In this document: piece by piece, positions 18,062 to 27,273 of the stretch
How positions within the stretch are numbered: the stretch's first letter is position 1
How the letters are laid out: each line of letters opens with the position of its first letter
Source: Sporomusa ovata DSM 2662
GTDB taxonomy: Bacteria > Bacillota > Negativicutes > Sporomusales > Sporomusaceae
Assembly: GCF_000445445.1 (NCBI RefSeq)
Contig: NZ_ASXP01000001.1
Coordinates: 790,501-854,500, forward strand
Direction: 5' to 3'
Length of the DNA: 64,000 nucleotides
Notes under the pieces: generated by a model
Told to the model about the DNA's origin: nothing
The model's database searches: none
The model's input: the letters and a program-made list of their open reading frames with translations, nothing else
Translations under genes and position numbers: made by a program

Positions 18062-19805
18062 AGTAGGTCTTGGCAGCTGCGGCATTGCTGCCGGCGGTCG
18101 TAAAGTAATGGACAGACTGGCCCAAGAAATTAAAAATCATGGTAAAGAGATTGAATTGTTGCCAACAGGCTGTATTGGCATGTGCTTTTATGAACCTATT
18201 GTTGATGTATTTGATGGTGACAAGGTATATAGTTATGCTAACGTAACTGCCGATATGGCTACAGAAATATTCAACAGTCATATCATTGGTGGACAACCTC
18301 TTACTCAATATATTGTATCCACAACAGAAAAACCGTATACTATATTAGCCAAACAAGTGCGGATTGCGCTAAGAAATTGTGGAGTAATTGATCCGGAAAA
18401 TGTAGATGAATATAAGGCAAATGACGGCTACAAAGCTTTGTCGAAAGCACTTAAAGAGATGACTCCGGAAGAAGTTATTGAAGAAATCAAGGTAGCAGGT
18501 TTGCGTGGCCGTGGCGGCGCAGGTTTCCCGACCTGGTTCAAATGGAATGCAGCCAGACAATCAAAAGGCGAAATCAAATATGTAGTATGTAACGCCGACG
18601 AGGGAGATCCCGGAGCGTTCATGGATCGCAGCGTACTGGAAGGTGACCCGCATGCTCTTTTAGAAGGCATGGCTATTTGTGGTTATGCAATTGGTGCCAA
18701 TGAAGGCCACATTTACTGCCGGGCCGAATATCCTTTGGCAATAAAAAGATTGGAAATTGCGATTGCAGATGCCAAACAGCGCAACTTGTTGGGTAAGAAC
18801 ATTATGGGGACCAACTTCTCCTTTGATATGAAAATTAAAAAAGGAGCCGGTGCTTTTGTCTGCGGTGAAGAAACAGCATTGATTGCGTCGCTGGAAGGCG
18901 AGCGGGGCATGCCGCGCCTTAAACCGCCGTTCCCGGCCCAGTCTGGCTTCTGGGGAAAACCTACCAATATTAATAACGTTGAAACCTTTGCTAATGTTCC
19001 TTGGATCATGTATAATGGCGGCAGTGCCTATGCAGCCTATGGTACAGAGAAAAGCAAAGGCACTAAAGTATTTGCACTTGCCGGAAAAATCAAAAATGGC
19101 GGTTTGGTTGAAGTACCGATGGGGATGTCGTTGCGGGAAGTTATCTATGATATCGGTGGTGGTATTCTCAACGACAGGGAATTTAAAGCTGTACAGATGG
19201 GTGGACCATCCGGCGGCTGTATACCCAAACAATTACTGGATACTCCTGTTGATTATGATTCAATCAATAAAACCGGCGCTATCATGGGTTCCGGCGGCAT
19301 GATCGTTATGGATGAAACTACCTGTATGGTTGACATGGCACGATTCTTCCTGGATTTTACCGTCAAAGAGTCTTGTGGTAAATGTATCTACTGCCGTATC
19401 GGCACGAAGCGAATGCTGGAAATTCTTGAAAGAATCACCACAGGTGAAGGCCGTGAAGGTGATATTGAAGAATTAGAAGAACTGTCCATTAGCATAAAAG
19501 ACGGGTCATTATGTGGTCTTGGTCAAACAGCGCCCAATCCGGTATTAACAACTATCCGTTATTTCCGGGATGAATATGAAGCCCATATCAGAGATAAGAA
19601 ATGTCCGGCTAAGTCCTGCAAACCATTATTAACATACACTATCAATCAAGATAACTGTAAGGGATGTACTTTATGTGCTCAAAAATGTCCGGTACAAGCT
19701 ATTACCGGCGAAAAGAAAAAACCACATGTTATTGATCAGGCATTGTGCACCAAATGTGGAAACTGTGCGAGCGTTTGTCGATTAGACGCAGTTTGTATCG
19801 AGTAG
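18051..19805 (+). CDS. stnB: NuoF-like NADH/FMN/Fe-S subunit of Stn (StnB)
   Basis: This 584-residue protein starts with a [2Fe-2S] thioredoxin-like domain (GLGSCGIAAGG near residue 6, TGCIGMC near residue 42). The NuoF core follows, with the FMN/NADH loop GRGGAGFP near residue 152 and the [4Fe-4S] motif SCGKCIYC near residue 442. It ends with two ferredoxin clusters (CKGCTLCAQKCP; CTKCGNCASVC). It should exchange hydride with NAD(H) at FMN, the probable bifurcation site. The start is GTG 18051, which overlaps stnA. HydB at 43048 is its close paralogue. Confidence 0.87.
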   Translation: MKVRVGLGSCGIAAGGRKVMDRLAQEIKNHGKEIELLPTGCIGMCFYEPIVDVFDGDKVYSYANVTADMATEIFNSHIIGGQPLTQYIVSTTEKPYTILAKQVRIALRNCGVIDPENVDEYKANDGYKALSKALKEMTPEEVIEEIKVAGLRGRGGAGFPTWFKWNAARQSKGEIKYVVCNADEGDPGAFMDRSVLEGDPHALLEGMAICGYAIGANEGHIYCRAEYPLAIKRLEIAIADAKQRNLLGKNIMGTNFSFDMKIKKGAGAFVCGEETALIASLEGERGMPRLKPPFPAQSGFWGKPTNINNVETFANVPWIMYNGGSAYAAYGTEKSKGTKVFALAGKIKNGGLVEVPMGMSLREVIYDIGGGILNDREFKAVQMGGPSGGCIPKQLLDTPVDYDSINKTGAIMGSGGMIVMDETTCMVDMARFFLDFTVKESCGKCIYCRIGTKRMLEILERITTGEGREGDIEELEELSISIKDGSLCGLGQTAPNPVLTTIRYFRDEYEAHIRDKKCPAKSCKPLLTYTINQDNCKGCTLCAQKCPVQAITGEKKKPHVIDQALCTKCGNCASVCRLDAVCIE

Positions 19806-19821
19806 AAGGGAGTGGTGAATA

Positions 19822-22800
19822 ATGAGCAAAATTAGTATAAATATAAATGGCCGCGAGTTAGTTGTGTCGGCAGGACAAACAATTCTACAGGCCGCTGCTG
19901 AACATGGAATAGAAATACCGCATTTATGTCATGATGAAAGAATTCAGCCATATGGCGCATGTGGACTTTGCGTGGTAGAAGTGGAAGGAAGCCCAAAACT
20001 CGTCCGTTCTTGTGCAACTTCTGTGCAAAACGGTCAGGTTATTAGAACAGATACCAGCAGAACAGTTGTAGCCCGGAAAACTGCCTTGCAATTATTAGCC
20101 TCAGACCATCGTGGTGACTGCAGACCGCCATGTATGCTGGCATGTCCTGCGCAAACCGATTGCCAGGGCTATGTTGGCCTTATTGCTAATGGTCAGTATG
20201 AAGAAGCATTAAAACTTATTAAAGATAAAATGCCGATTCCGGCCAGTATTGGCAAAATTTGTCCACATCCTTGTGAAACAGCTTGCCGGCGCGAATTGGT
20301 GGAAGAGCCAATTTCTATTGCTCAATTAAAGAGCTTTGTTGCTGAGGTCGACCTCAATGGAAACCAATATCAGCCGCCGATGAAGCCTGCGACTGGTAAA
20401 AAAGTGGCCGTTGTGGGTGCTGGTCCTGCTGGACTCACTGCTGCTTATTTTCTCGCGCGTGATGGCCATAAGGTCGTAATTTATGAAGCTATGCCTCATC
20501 CGGGTGGTATGCTGCGTTACGGTATTCCGCAGTACCGGTTAGACAAAGCTTTGCTTGATGCGGAAGTCGCACTGATGACGAAAATGGGCATAGAGATTAT
20601 CTATAATACCAAGATTGGCGATGATGTCAGTCTGGATTATCTGCATGACAACTATGATGCTGTATTCCTGGGAATTGGCTCCTGGCAGAGTCAGGGACTG
20701 CGTTGCAAAGGTGAAGACATGGAAGGCGTTCTTGGCGGCATAGATTTCCTGCGGGAAGTCACCATGAACAGCAATATTACCTTAGGCGGCAAAGTATTGG
20801 TAGTGGGCGGCGGTAACACCGCTATGGACGTGGCCCGTACTTCAAAGCGGCTGGGTGCTGAAGAAGTAACCATTATCTACCGCAGAACCATTGATGAAAT
20901 GCCGGCTGAAAAAATCGAAATTCATGAAGCCCAGGAAGAAGGCGTTAAATTCCAGTTGCTGGTGGCGCCGGTCGAAGTATTGGGTGAAAATGGTCATGCC
21001 AAAGCCTTAAAATGTGAAATTATGCGGTTAGGTGAACCGGATGCTTCCGGCCGGAGAAAACCTGAGCCAACCGGTGAAACTGTCGTATATGAAGCCGATA
21101 GAATCATTGCTGCTATCGGTCAAAAAACAGTGATCGGCAATATAAAAGATATAGCTACCGATAAATCCGGTAATATTATTGTCAACGGCGGTGCATTTAC
21201 TACTAATAGAGACAAAGTATTTGCCGGCGGCGACGCTGTCACCGGTCCGAAGATCGCTATTGATGCTATTGCCCAAGGTAAAAACGCTGCCCAAGTAATT
21301 GACAGTTATCTTAACGGCTGCTTGGTACCACATGCCGATAGTCAGTATTTCACTCAAAAGGACATAACTGCAGCTGACTTGGCCGACAGAGCCAAGGCGC
21401 CTAGGGTTAGCCTGACAGTGGAAGATGCCGAAGTAAGAAACAAGAGCTTCATGCAAGTCGCAAAAACCTTTACTGAAGAAGAAGCCCTGCGCGAAAGTAA
21501 GCGTTGTTTGGAATGCGGTTGCCGTGACTACTTTGAATGTCAGCTTATTAAATATATTCAGGATTATGACGTTAGTACGGAAAAAGACAGCCAGGTTGAA
21601 TGCCACAAAACAACTGAATTTGATAATCATCCGTTCATCGAACGTAATCCGGACAAATGCGTATTATGCGGTTTGTGTGTCCGTGTTTGCGACGAGGTAG
21701 TTGGTGCAACTGCCATTGGCCTGGTAGGCCGCGGTTTTGATTCAGTTATTATGCCGGAATTTAAATTGCCGCTAAGTGAGACAGCTTGTATATCCTGTGG
21801 CCAGTGTGTCGATGTCTGTCCGACTGGTGCCTGTATGGAAAAACAAGTCAGCTATAAGCAAATACCGGCCAATATGGACAGCATGGCCTCGGTTTGCGGC
21901 TACTGCGGCGTAGGCTGCAACGTTAATATAGAGTATAAAGGTGACGTTGTATTCCGTGTTACTCCAGACAGGGTTAATGACGATGGCTGGTTGTGCCAGC
22001 GCGGTAAATTCGGTCTTGGCCATGCTAATGATAAAGCCCGACTGACAGCACCGGTTATCAAACGCAACGGACAGTTTGTCAAAGTAGACTGGAACGAAGC
22101 CAATTTGGAAGTGGTTAAACGTCTGCAGGCTGTTGTCGCTGCATATGGTAAAGACAGTATTGGCGTCGTCGTGTCTCCGCGGCTAACCAATGAAGAATTG
22201 TTCCTGGCTGGAAAGCTGGCTGATGCCGTAAATACAACCATTAAGACTTCATACAGTGTCGATGGCGGCAGTGGTCTGGGTTCTGTACTAGGATATGATG
22301 CCTCTACAAATAGTTTTGCCGAACTTGATAATAGTGACTTTGTGTTAACTTTAGGCAAGGTTAAAGAAAACCATCCGGTACTGGATTTCAAAATCAGACT
22401 GTCAGGTGTTTGTAGCGTAGCTTGGCCTCAATCACTGGCAAATACTGCAGATATGAAGGTATTCCTTAAGGCGCTGCTGAACTTGGGTGTGGATGAGAAC
22501 AAAGTAGCTGAAAAAACCGAAGGATTTGCCGAACTCAAAGCATCGCTGGCTGATGTTAAGGTTAGTGAAGAAATACAAGCTCTGGCCCAGAAATATGCGA
22601 AAGCAGCAAAACCACTCATTGTAATTGATGAGGACACTGTCAGTGCAGAAGCTGTAAAACTAATGGCTTATGCGGCAGTAATAACTGGTAAAATTGGTGC
22701 TGCCTATCGTGGAATTATACTTGTCAGAACCAAAAACAATACTCAGGGTGCAGTTGACATGGGCTTTGTGATGCCAGTCAGCGCTGTTGCTCAGGGTATT

Positions 22801-23340
22801 GAAAGTGGTAAGATTAAGGCATTGGTGGTAATTGGCGAGGACCCGGCCGCTTATCCGCAAGAATCTGCCTTATTGCAAAAACTTTCCTTCTTGGTTGTTT
22901 ATGACATGTTCATGACCAAGACAGCAACTGCTGCCGATATGGTTGTTCCACTGGTAAGCAGTGCTGAAGTCAATGGCACTTACACCCGGAGCGACCGTCG
23001 AATCCAGGCAGTGCGTGCAGCAATTCAACCTAAAACGGGTAAAGCAACGCTGCAAATATTAATTGAAACCTTAAAAAGCTTAGGCATTAAATATGATACT
23101 ATTGCTGATGTCAGAGCAGCAATTGCCAGTGAAGTTTCCAATTATGCCGGTATGGACGCAGCCGACTTTGGAACTACGGTTTACTGGCCGAACAACAAAA
23201 ATGTTTTATATACTGATGGTTTTGCAACTGAAGGGCAAAAGGCTATTCTTGCCGCAGTTGGTGATGTTCCGGTGTTTGTAGAAAAGAAAAAGTATGATTC
23301 TGTGGAAATGAATTTTGTAAATGGTAGGCAGAGTTTGTAG
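19822..23340 (+). CDS. stnC: StnC: ferredoxin-NADPH oxidoreductase-FDH-like fusion
   Basis: This is a 1172-residue fusion. It has an N-terminal [2Fe-2S] domain (Cys36, 47, 50, 64). A GltD/NfnB-like module follows, with Cys-rich motifs (about 105-155), FAD motif VVGAGPAG (about 196) and NADP motif VVGGGNTA (about 331). Two [4Fe-4S] motifs come next (CVLCGLCVRVC; CISCGQCVDVC), then a formate-dehydrogenase-like domain opening with Cys692-x2-Cys695-x3-Cys699. The active-site Cys or Sec of true formate dehydrogenases is not visible in the aligned region, so the last domain is probably structural. NADP(H) should react in the GltD-like part. It is the defining subunit of Stn transhydrogenases described from Sporomusa ovata. 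Confidence 0.86.
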   Translation: MSKISININGRELVVSAGQTILQAAAEHGIEIPHLCHDERIQPYGACGLCVVEVEGSPKLVRSCATSVQNGQVIRTDTSRTVVARKTALQLLASDHRGDCRPPCMLACPAQTDCQGYVGLIANGQYEEALKLIKDKMPIPASIGKICPHPCETACRRELVEEPISIAQLKSFVAEVDLNGNQYQPPMKPATGKKVAVVGAGPAGLTAAYFLARDGHKVVIYEAMPHPGGMLRYGIPQYRLDKALLDAEVALMTKMGIEIIYNTKIGDDVSLDYLHDNYDAVFLGIGSWQSQGLRCKGEDMEGVLGGIDFLREVTMNSNITLGGKVLVVGGGNTAMDVARTSKRLGAEEVTIIYRRTIDEMPAEKIEIHEAQEEGVKFQLLVAPVEVLGENGHAKALKCEIMRLGEPDASGRRKPEPTGETVVYEADRIIAAIGQKTVIGNIKDIATDKSGNIIVNGGAFTTNRDKVFAGGDAVTGPKIAIDAIAQGKNAAQVIDSYLNGCLVPHADSQYFTQKDITAADLADRAKAPRVSLTVEDAEVRNKSFMQVAKTFTEEEALRESKRCLECGCRDYFECQLIKYIQDYDVSTEKDSQVECHKTTEFDNHPFIERNPDKCVLCGLCVRVCDEVVGATAIGLVGRGFDSVIMPEFKLPLSETACISCGQCVDVCPTGACMEKQVSYKQIPANMDSMASVCGYCGVGCNVNIEYKGDVVFRVTPDRVNDDGWLCQRGKFGLGHANDKARLTAPVIKRNGQFVKVDWNEANLEVVKRLQAVVAAYGKDSIGVVVSPRLTNEELFLAGKLADAVNTTIKTSYSVDGGSGLGSVLGYDASTNSFAELDNSDFVLTLGKVKENHPVLDFKIRLSGVCSVAWPQSLANTADMKVFLKALLNLGVDENKVAEKTEGFAELKASLADVKVSEEIQALAQKYAKAAKPLIVIDEDTVSAEAVKLMAYAAVITGKIGAAYRGIILVRTKNNTQGAVDMGFVMPVSAVAQGIESGKIKALVVIGEDPAAYPQESALLQKLSFLVVYDMFMTKTATAADMVVPLVSSAEVNGTYTRSDRRIQAVRAAIQPKTGKATLQILIETLKSLGIKYDTIADVRAAIASEVSNYAGMDAADFGTTVYWPNNKNVLYTDGFATEGQKAILAAVGDVPVFVEKKKYDSVEMNFVNGRQSL

Positions 23341-23358
23341 TACTGGCTAATTCAAACA

Positions 23359-23390
23359 GAAATGGGTCAGGGTTCGCCCTGGCCCATTTC
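23359..23390 (+). terminator. UUCG-capped terminator-like hairpin after stnC
   Basis: Bases 23359-23372 pair with 23377-23390 over 14 pairs (one T-G) and are capped by TTCG, an exceptionally stable tetraloop. It begins 19 bases after the stnC stop. The T-run is short, but stem strength and position argue for the end of the stn operon. Confidence 0.7.
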
Positions 23391-23451
23391 ATTATGTAGA
23401 TAGTAAATTTAGTAGTAATTCTGGTATAATAATGCCGAGGAGGAATGGCAG

Positions 23452-24057
23452 ATGATACTAATGATCGATAACTATGATTCTTTTGTCTATAACCTCGTTC
23501 AATACCTTGGCGAACTGGGAGAGGATGTTCGGGTTTTTCGTAATGACAAAGTTACTATTCCTCAGATCAAAGAGTTGTCGCCAGACCATATTATTATTTC
23601 GCCTGGCCCTTGCACACCGAATGAAGCTGGGGTTAGTCTTGAGCTTATTGATCATTTTAAGGGTGAAATTCCGATTCTTGGCGTATGTCTTGGACATCAG
23701 GCTATTGGACAGGCATTTGGCGGTGATGTAATTCGGGCACCACGATTGATGCACGGTAAGACTTCACTTATCTATCATGATGGCAAAGGCGTTTTCAGCG
23801 GCTTAAAAAGTCCGCTGACAGCTACTCGTTATCATTCGCTAATTGTAAAAAAAGAGTCTCTGCCTGATTGCTTTGCTATTACTGCCGAAACCGAATTAGG
23901 CGAAATTATGGGTATTCGTCATAAACAATTTGCGATTGAAGGTGTACAATTCCATCCTGAATCTATTCTTACCGAAAATGGACATGCCATGTTACTTAAC
24001 TTCCTCGCTTCAAACCCAAACTGGACAAGCAAGAGAAAGGGGCCACCCGGTAAATGA
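23452..24057 (+). CDS. pabA: Aminodeoxychorismate/anthranilate synthase glutamine amidotransferase
   Basis: This 201-residue class I glutamine amidotransferase supplies ammonia to PabB. The nucleophile is Cys79 in GVCLGHQ, and the His-x-Glu pair is in VQFHPES near residue 167. GAGGAGG precedes ATG 23452, and a TATAAT at 23425-23430 could be the -10 of a promoter close to the gene; no good -35 is visible. The same subunit can serve tryptophan synthesis, but the order pabA-pabB-pabC favours p-aminobenzoate for folate. Confidence 0.9.
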   Translation: MILMIDNYDSFVYNLVQYLGELGEDVRVFRNDKVTIPQIKELSPDHIIISPGPCTPNEAGVSLELIDHFKGEIPILGVCLGHQAIGQAFGGDVIRAPRLMHGKTSLIYHDGKGVFSGLKSPLTATRYHSLIVKKESLPDCFAITAETELGEIMGIRHKQFAIEGVQFHPESILTENGHAMLLNFLASNPNWTSKRKGPPGK

Positions 24058-25460
24058 AACCGACACCAATTATTCGTGAAATAACTCTTACTTTATCACC
24101 TGCTGAGGTGTTTGCGCTGTTTGCCCAGCAGCCCTATAGTGTATTTTTAGACAGCGGCAAGGACATTCATGGTATGGGTCGTTATTCCTTTATTGCCCGT
24201 GACCCATTTCTGGTGTTCTCAAGTAAAGGACAGACAATACACATTGAGAAAAAGAGCGGCGGCAGCACTTTTGCGGGTAATCCTTTTGCTGAGTTAAAGC
24301 GGCTGCTTGCAATATATAAAACCCAAAAAGTGTCCGGGTTACCACCCTTAACAGGTGGAATTATCGGTTATTTTGGTTATGATATGGGTTATTTATTGGA
24401 AACTATTCCTGATATTAGTATAGATGACTTAAATAATCCTGATTGTATGTTAGGCTTTTATGATACTGTACTGATTTTTGACCACCATACCAATAAGGCT
24501 TATGTTGCCGCTAATGGTTTCCCGGAGCAGGATGAACTGCTCCGGCAGCGACGGGCTGAAAGTCGTATTGAAGAGTTAGCGGCGCTAGTCGTTCAGGCTA
24601 AACCCTTACCTGTGCCAGAGCCGCAAGTGCCTGAGGGTGATTATCAATCTAACTTTACCCGTGAGGGCCACTGTGCAATGGTACAAAAAGGCATCGACTA
24701 TATTGCGGCTGGCGATATTTTTCAAGTTAACCTGACTCAGCGCTTTAAAGCCAAGGTAACGGTTCCGCCTTATGAGTTATACCGGTATTTGCGGCATATT
24801 AACCCGGCCCCCTTTGCTTCCTATTTGAATTTTGGCGAAGTAATCGTGGCCAGTTCTTCGCCGGAACGCTATTTGTTAGTTACTGGTAATAGGGTAGAGA
24901 CCAGGCCAATTAAAGGTACAAGACCGCGTGGCAAAGATCCTGAGGCTGATCGGTTATTACGCGAAGAACTGCTTGCCAGTGAGAAAGATCGGGCCGAATT
25001 AGTTATGATTATTGACCTTGAGCGCAATGATTTGGGGAGAGTATGTGAATTTGGCAGTGTCCGTGTGCCTGATTTAATCAGGCTGGAAGAGTATGCGACA
25101 GTATTTCATTTGGTGTCGACAGTAGTCGGCAAACTATCTGAAGGCAAAGATATTGTTGATTTACTTATGGCTTCTTTTCCCGGAGGTTCTATTACCGGCG
25201 CACCAAAAGTACGCGCTATGGAAATTATTGATGAGCTTGAGACAGTACGTCGCAGCATTTATACTGGATCGATTGGTTATATTGATTTTAACGGCGACGC
25301 GGATTTAAATATTGTTATTCGGACTTTTGTTATTAAAGGTGAGTATGCGTACTATCAGGTGGGTGGTGGCATAATAGCCGATTCTATACCAGAGCTTGAG
25401 TATGAAGAAAGTTTGGATAAGGCACGGGCACTTATGCGGTCATTAGGTTATCAGGTCTAA
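24054..25460 (+). CDS. pabB: Aminodeoxychorismate synthase component I
   Basis: This 468-residue chorismate-binding enzyme aminates chorismate with ammonia from PabA. It has the family core DIFQVNLTQRF, SSSPERYL, PIKGTRPRG, IDLERND and the GSITGAPK loop. The start ATG overlaps pabA by four bases, pointing to coupling. Component I proteins for tryptophan (TrpE) are similar; the call rests on the neighbouring pabC and the lack of other trp genes. It feeds pABA to a folate-hungry C1 pathway. Confidence 0.88.
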   Translation: MKPTPIIREITLTLSPAEVFALFAQQPYSVFLDSGKDIHGMGRYSFIARDPFLVFSSKGQTIHIEKKSGGSTFAGNPFAELKRLLAIYKTQKVSGLPPLTGGIIGYFGYDMGYLLETIPDISIDDLNNPDCMLGFYDTVLIFDHHTNKAYVAANGFPEQDELLRQRRAESRIEELAALVVQAKPLPVPEPQVPEGDYQSNFTREGHCAMVQKGIDYIAAGDIFQVNLTQRFKAKVTVPPYELYRYLRHINPAPFASYLNFGEVIVASSSPERYLLVTGNRVETRPIKGTRPRGKDPEADRLLREELLASEKDRAELVMIIDLERNDLGRVCEFGSVRVPDLIRLEEYATVFHLVSTVVGKLSEGKDIVDLLMASFPGGSITGAPKVRAMEIIDELETVRRSIYTGSIGYIDFNGDADLNIVIRTFVIKGEYAYYQVGGGIIADSIPELEYEESLDKARALMRSLGYQV

Positions 25461-25480
25461 CCCGAAAGGCGGCTGATAGA

Positions 25481-26329
25481 ATGATTATTTATTTCAATGG
25501 CCGGCTTATTTCAGCCGATGAATTTGTTGTTTCTCCCTTAGACCATGCATTTCTTTATGGACATGGTTTATTTGAAACTATGCGCGTCTATAATGGCAGA
25601 GTGTTTAGATTAAAAGAACATTTAGATCGGCTGAAAGATGCCGCAGATTACTTACGATGGCCGACACTTCCTTCGCACGCTGAACTCAAGGCGGCTATTA
25701 TGAGCGTGCTAAACGAGAATCAGCTAACAGATGCTTCAGTACGTCTGACTGTATCAAGAGGAAGTGGGACCCCGCGGCCTGACCCTGCCAGTTGCGGTCA
25801 ACCGGCAATAATTATGTTTGCCCTGCCGCTGCCAGCCCCGCTGCCGCCAGATGGTTGGAGCATAGCTACGGTTACGCTGCAGCGCAACTTATCTTCGCCC
25901 CTGGTAAGGATAAAGTCAGCTAATTATCTTGACAATATTTTGGCTAAAAATGAAGCCAAAGCGCGGGGGGCTCAGGAAGCCCTTATGCTCAATACCGCCG
26001 GTCTTGTAGCCGAAGGTTCAATGAGTAATCTGTTTTTTGTTACCGCAGGCAGGTTGATTACACCAGATGAAAATAGTGGGATCTTACCTGGCATTACCCG
26101 GAATTGTATTATTGAATTGGCACAGGCTTCAGGAATGCCTGTAGAAGTAAGACCTGTTAAACCTGAAGAGCTAACCGAGGCTGATGAAATATTTTTAACA
26201 AGTTCTATTATGGAAGTGATTCCGGTAAAAATGCTTGACGACCGCCTAATCGGCAGACAGCAAATAGTGCCTGGCTGCTTTACAGCCAGGTTAAAAGAAT
26301 TGTACCGGGAACGTACCAAAAAGGAGTGA
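25481..26329 (+). CDS. pabC: Aminodeoxychorismate lyase (class IV PLP enzyme)
   Basis: This 282-residue fold-type IV PLP enzyme likely splits aminodeoxychorismate to pABA and pyruvate. It shows FLYGHGLFETM near residue 27, the probable PLP lysine Lys145 in RIKSANYL, and the glutamate-containing VAEGSMSNLFF near residue 178. It starts 20 bases after pabB and ends four bases before fdhD. Branched-chain or D-amino-acid aminotransferases share the fold, so the call depends on context. Confidence 0.85.
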   Translation: MIIYFNGRLISADEFVVSPLDHAFLYGHGLFETMRVYNGRVFRLKEHLDRLKDAADYLRWPTLPSHAELKAAIMSVLNENQLTDASVRLTVSRGSGTPRPDPASCGQPAIIMFALPLPAPLPPDGWSIATVTLQRNLSSPLVRIKSANYLDNILAKNEAKARGAQEALMLNTAGLVAEGSMSNLFFVTAGRLITPDENSGILPGITRNCIIELAQASGMPVEVRPVKPEELTEADEIFLTSSIMEVIPVKMLDDRLIGRQQIVPGCFTARLKELYRERTKKE

Positions 26330-26333
26330 GACC

Positions 26334-27131
26334 ATGGATGCACTCAAAGGAACAAGTAATTATCCAGTTATTAAAATTCGTGGACAGGAGATTGTCAAGA
26401 CCGAGGAACCGGTTGTCGAAGAAATACCGCTTACGATCTATTTGAATGACAAGGAACTTGTTACTATGTTAGCTGCCGCAGGTGAGGAAAAATATTTGGT
26501 GATAGGCTTTCTGGCTACAGAGGGTATTATCCAGGCGGTTGATGATATCAAAACTCTTGCTATTGATACAGGTAAAGGTGTCATACATGTTACCACAACT
26601 TCAGGTCAGATTGCCGCCGAAAAGATGTTTTTAAAGCGATATCTGACTGCTTGCTGTGGTAAAGGGCGCAGTGCCTTTTATTTTGTGAATGATATTCTGA
26701 CCGCTAAGACAGTGGCGACAGATTTAACAATTACACCCGGCGAGGCTATGCACTATTCCAAATTATTAGAAGCAGCATCGGAAACCTTTCGCCTCACCGG
26801 TGGTGTGCATGGAGGTGCATTGGCCGCTGCTGGAGAGTTGATTTGTTGGAGTCAGGATATTGGGCGGCACAACGTTTTTGACAAGTTGTATGGTCGGTGT
26901 CTACTGGAAGGAATTAGTACTCAGGATAAAGTGTTGGTTTTTTCCGGACGGGTATCCTCAGAGATATTGCTCAAAGTCAGTAAAATGAATATCTCGGTCC
27001 TCATTGCTCGCTCAGCTCCTACCACTTTGGCCCTTGATATGGCTGAAGAACTTGGTGTAACGGTTATTGGCTTTGCACGGGGTGAACGTTTAAACGTATA
27101 TAGCCATCCAGAACGAGTCAGAGGAATCTAG
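26334..27131 (+). CDS. fdhD: Formate dehydrogenase accessory sulfurtransferase (FdhD)
   Basis: FdhD (265 residues) delivers sulfur to the molybdenum cofactor of formate dehydrogenase. The sequence shows TACCGKGR near residue 104, where the catalytic cysteine loop lies, and FRLTGGVHGGAL plus SQDIGRHNVFDK, which are FdhD signatures. The cysteine loop is an adjacent Cys-Cys rather than the CxxC of the E. coli protein. It follows pabC by four bases and comes before moeA, with fdhA nearby on the other strand. Confidence 0.93.
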   Translation: MDALKGTSNYPVIKIRGQEIVKTEEPVVEEIPLTIYLNDKELVTMLAAAGEEKYLVIGFLATEGIIQAVDDIKTLAIDTGKGVIHVTTTSGQIAAEKMFLKRYLTACCGKGRSAFYFVNDILTAKTVATDLTITPGEAMHYSKLLEAASETFRLTGGVHGGALAAAGELICWSQDIGRHNVFDKLYGRCLLEGISTQDKVLVFSGRVSSEILLKVSKMNISVLIARSAPTTLALDMAEELGVTVIGFARGERLNVYSHPERVRGI

Positions 27132-27273
27132 CAGGTTAATCCGAGAATACTTGCAGACGACTGATTAAGTAAACAGGATTTGCGGAAATGGGCCAAACTT
27201 GTATTGACTATAAAGAAGCTTCTTATTCGTGTTACGCGTTTGGAAAATAAAAAATAAAGGAGGAAATAATCTA

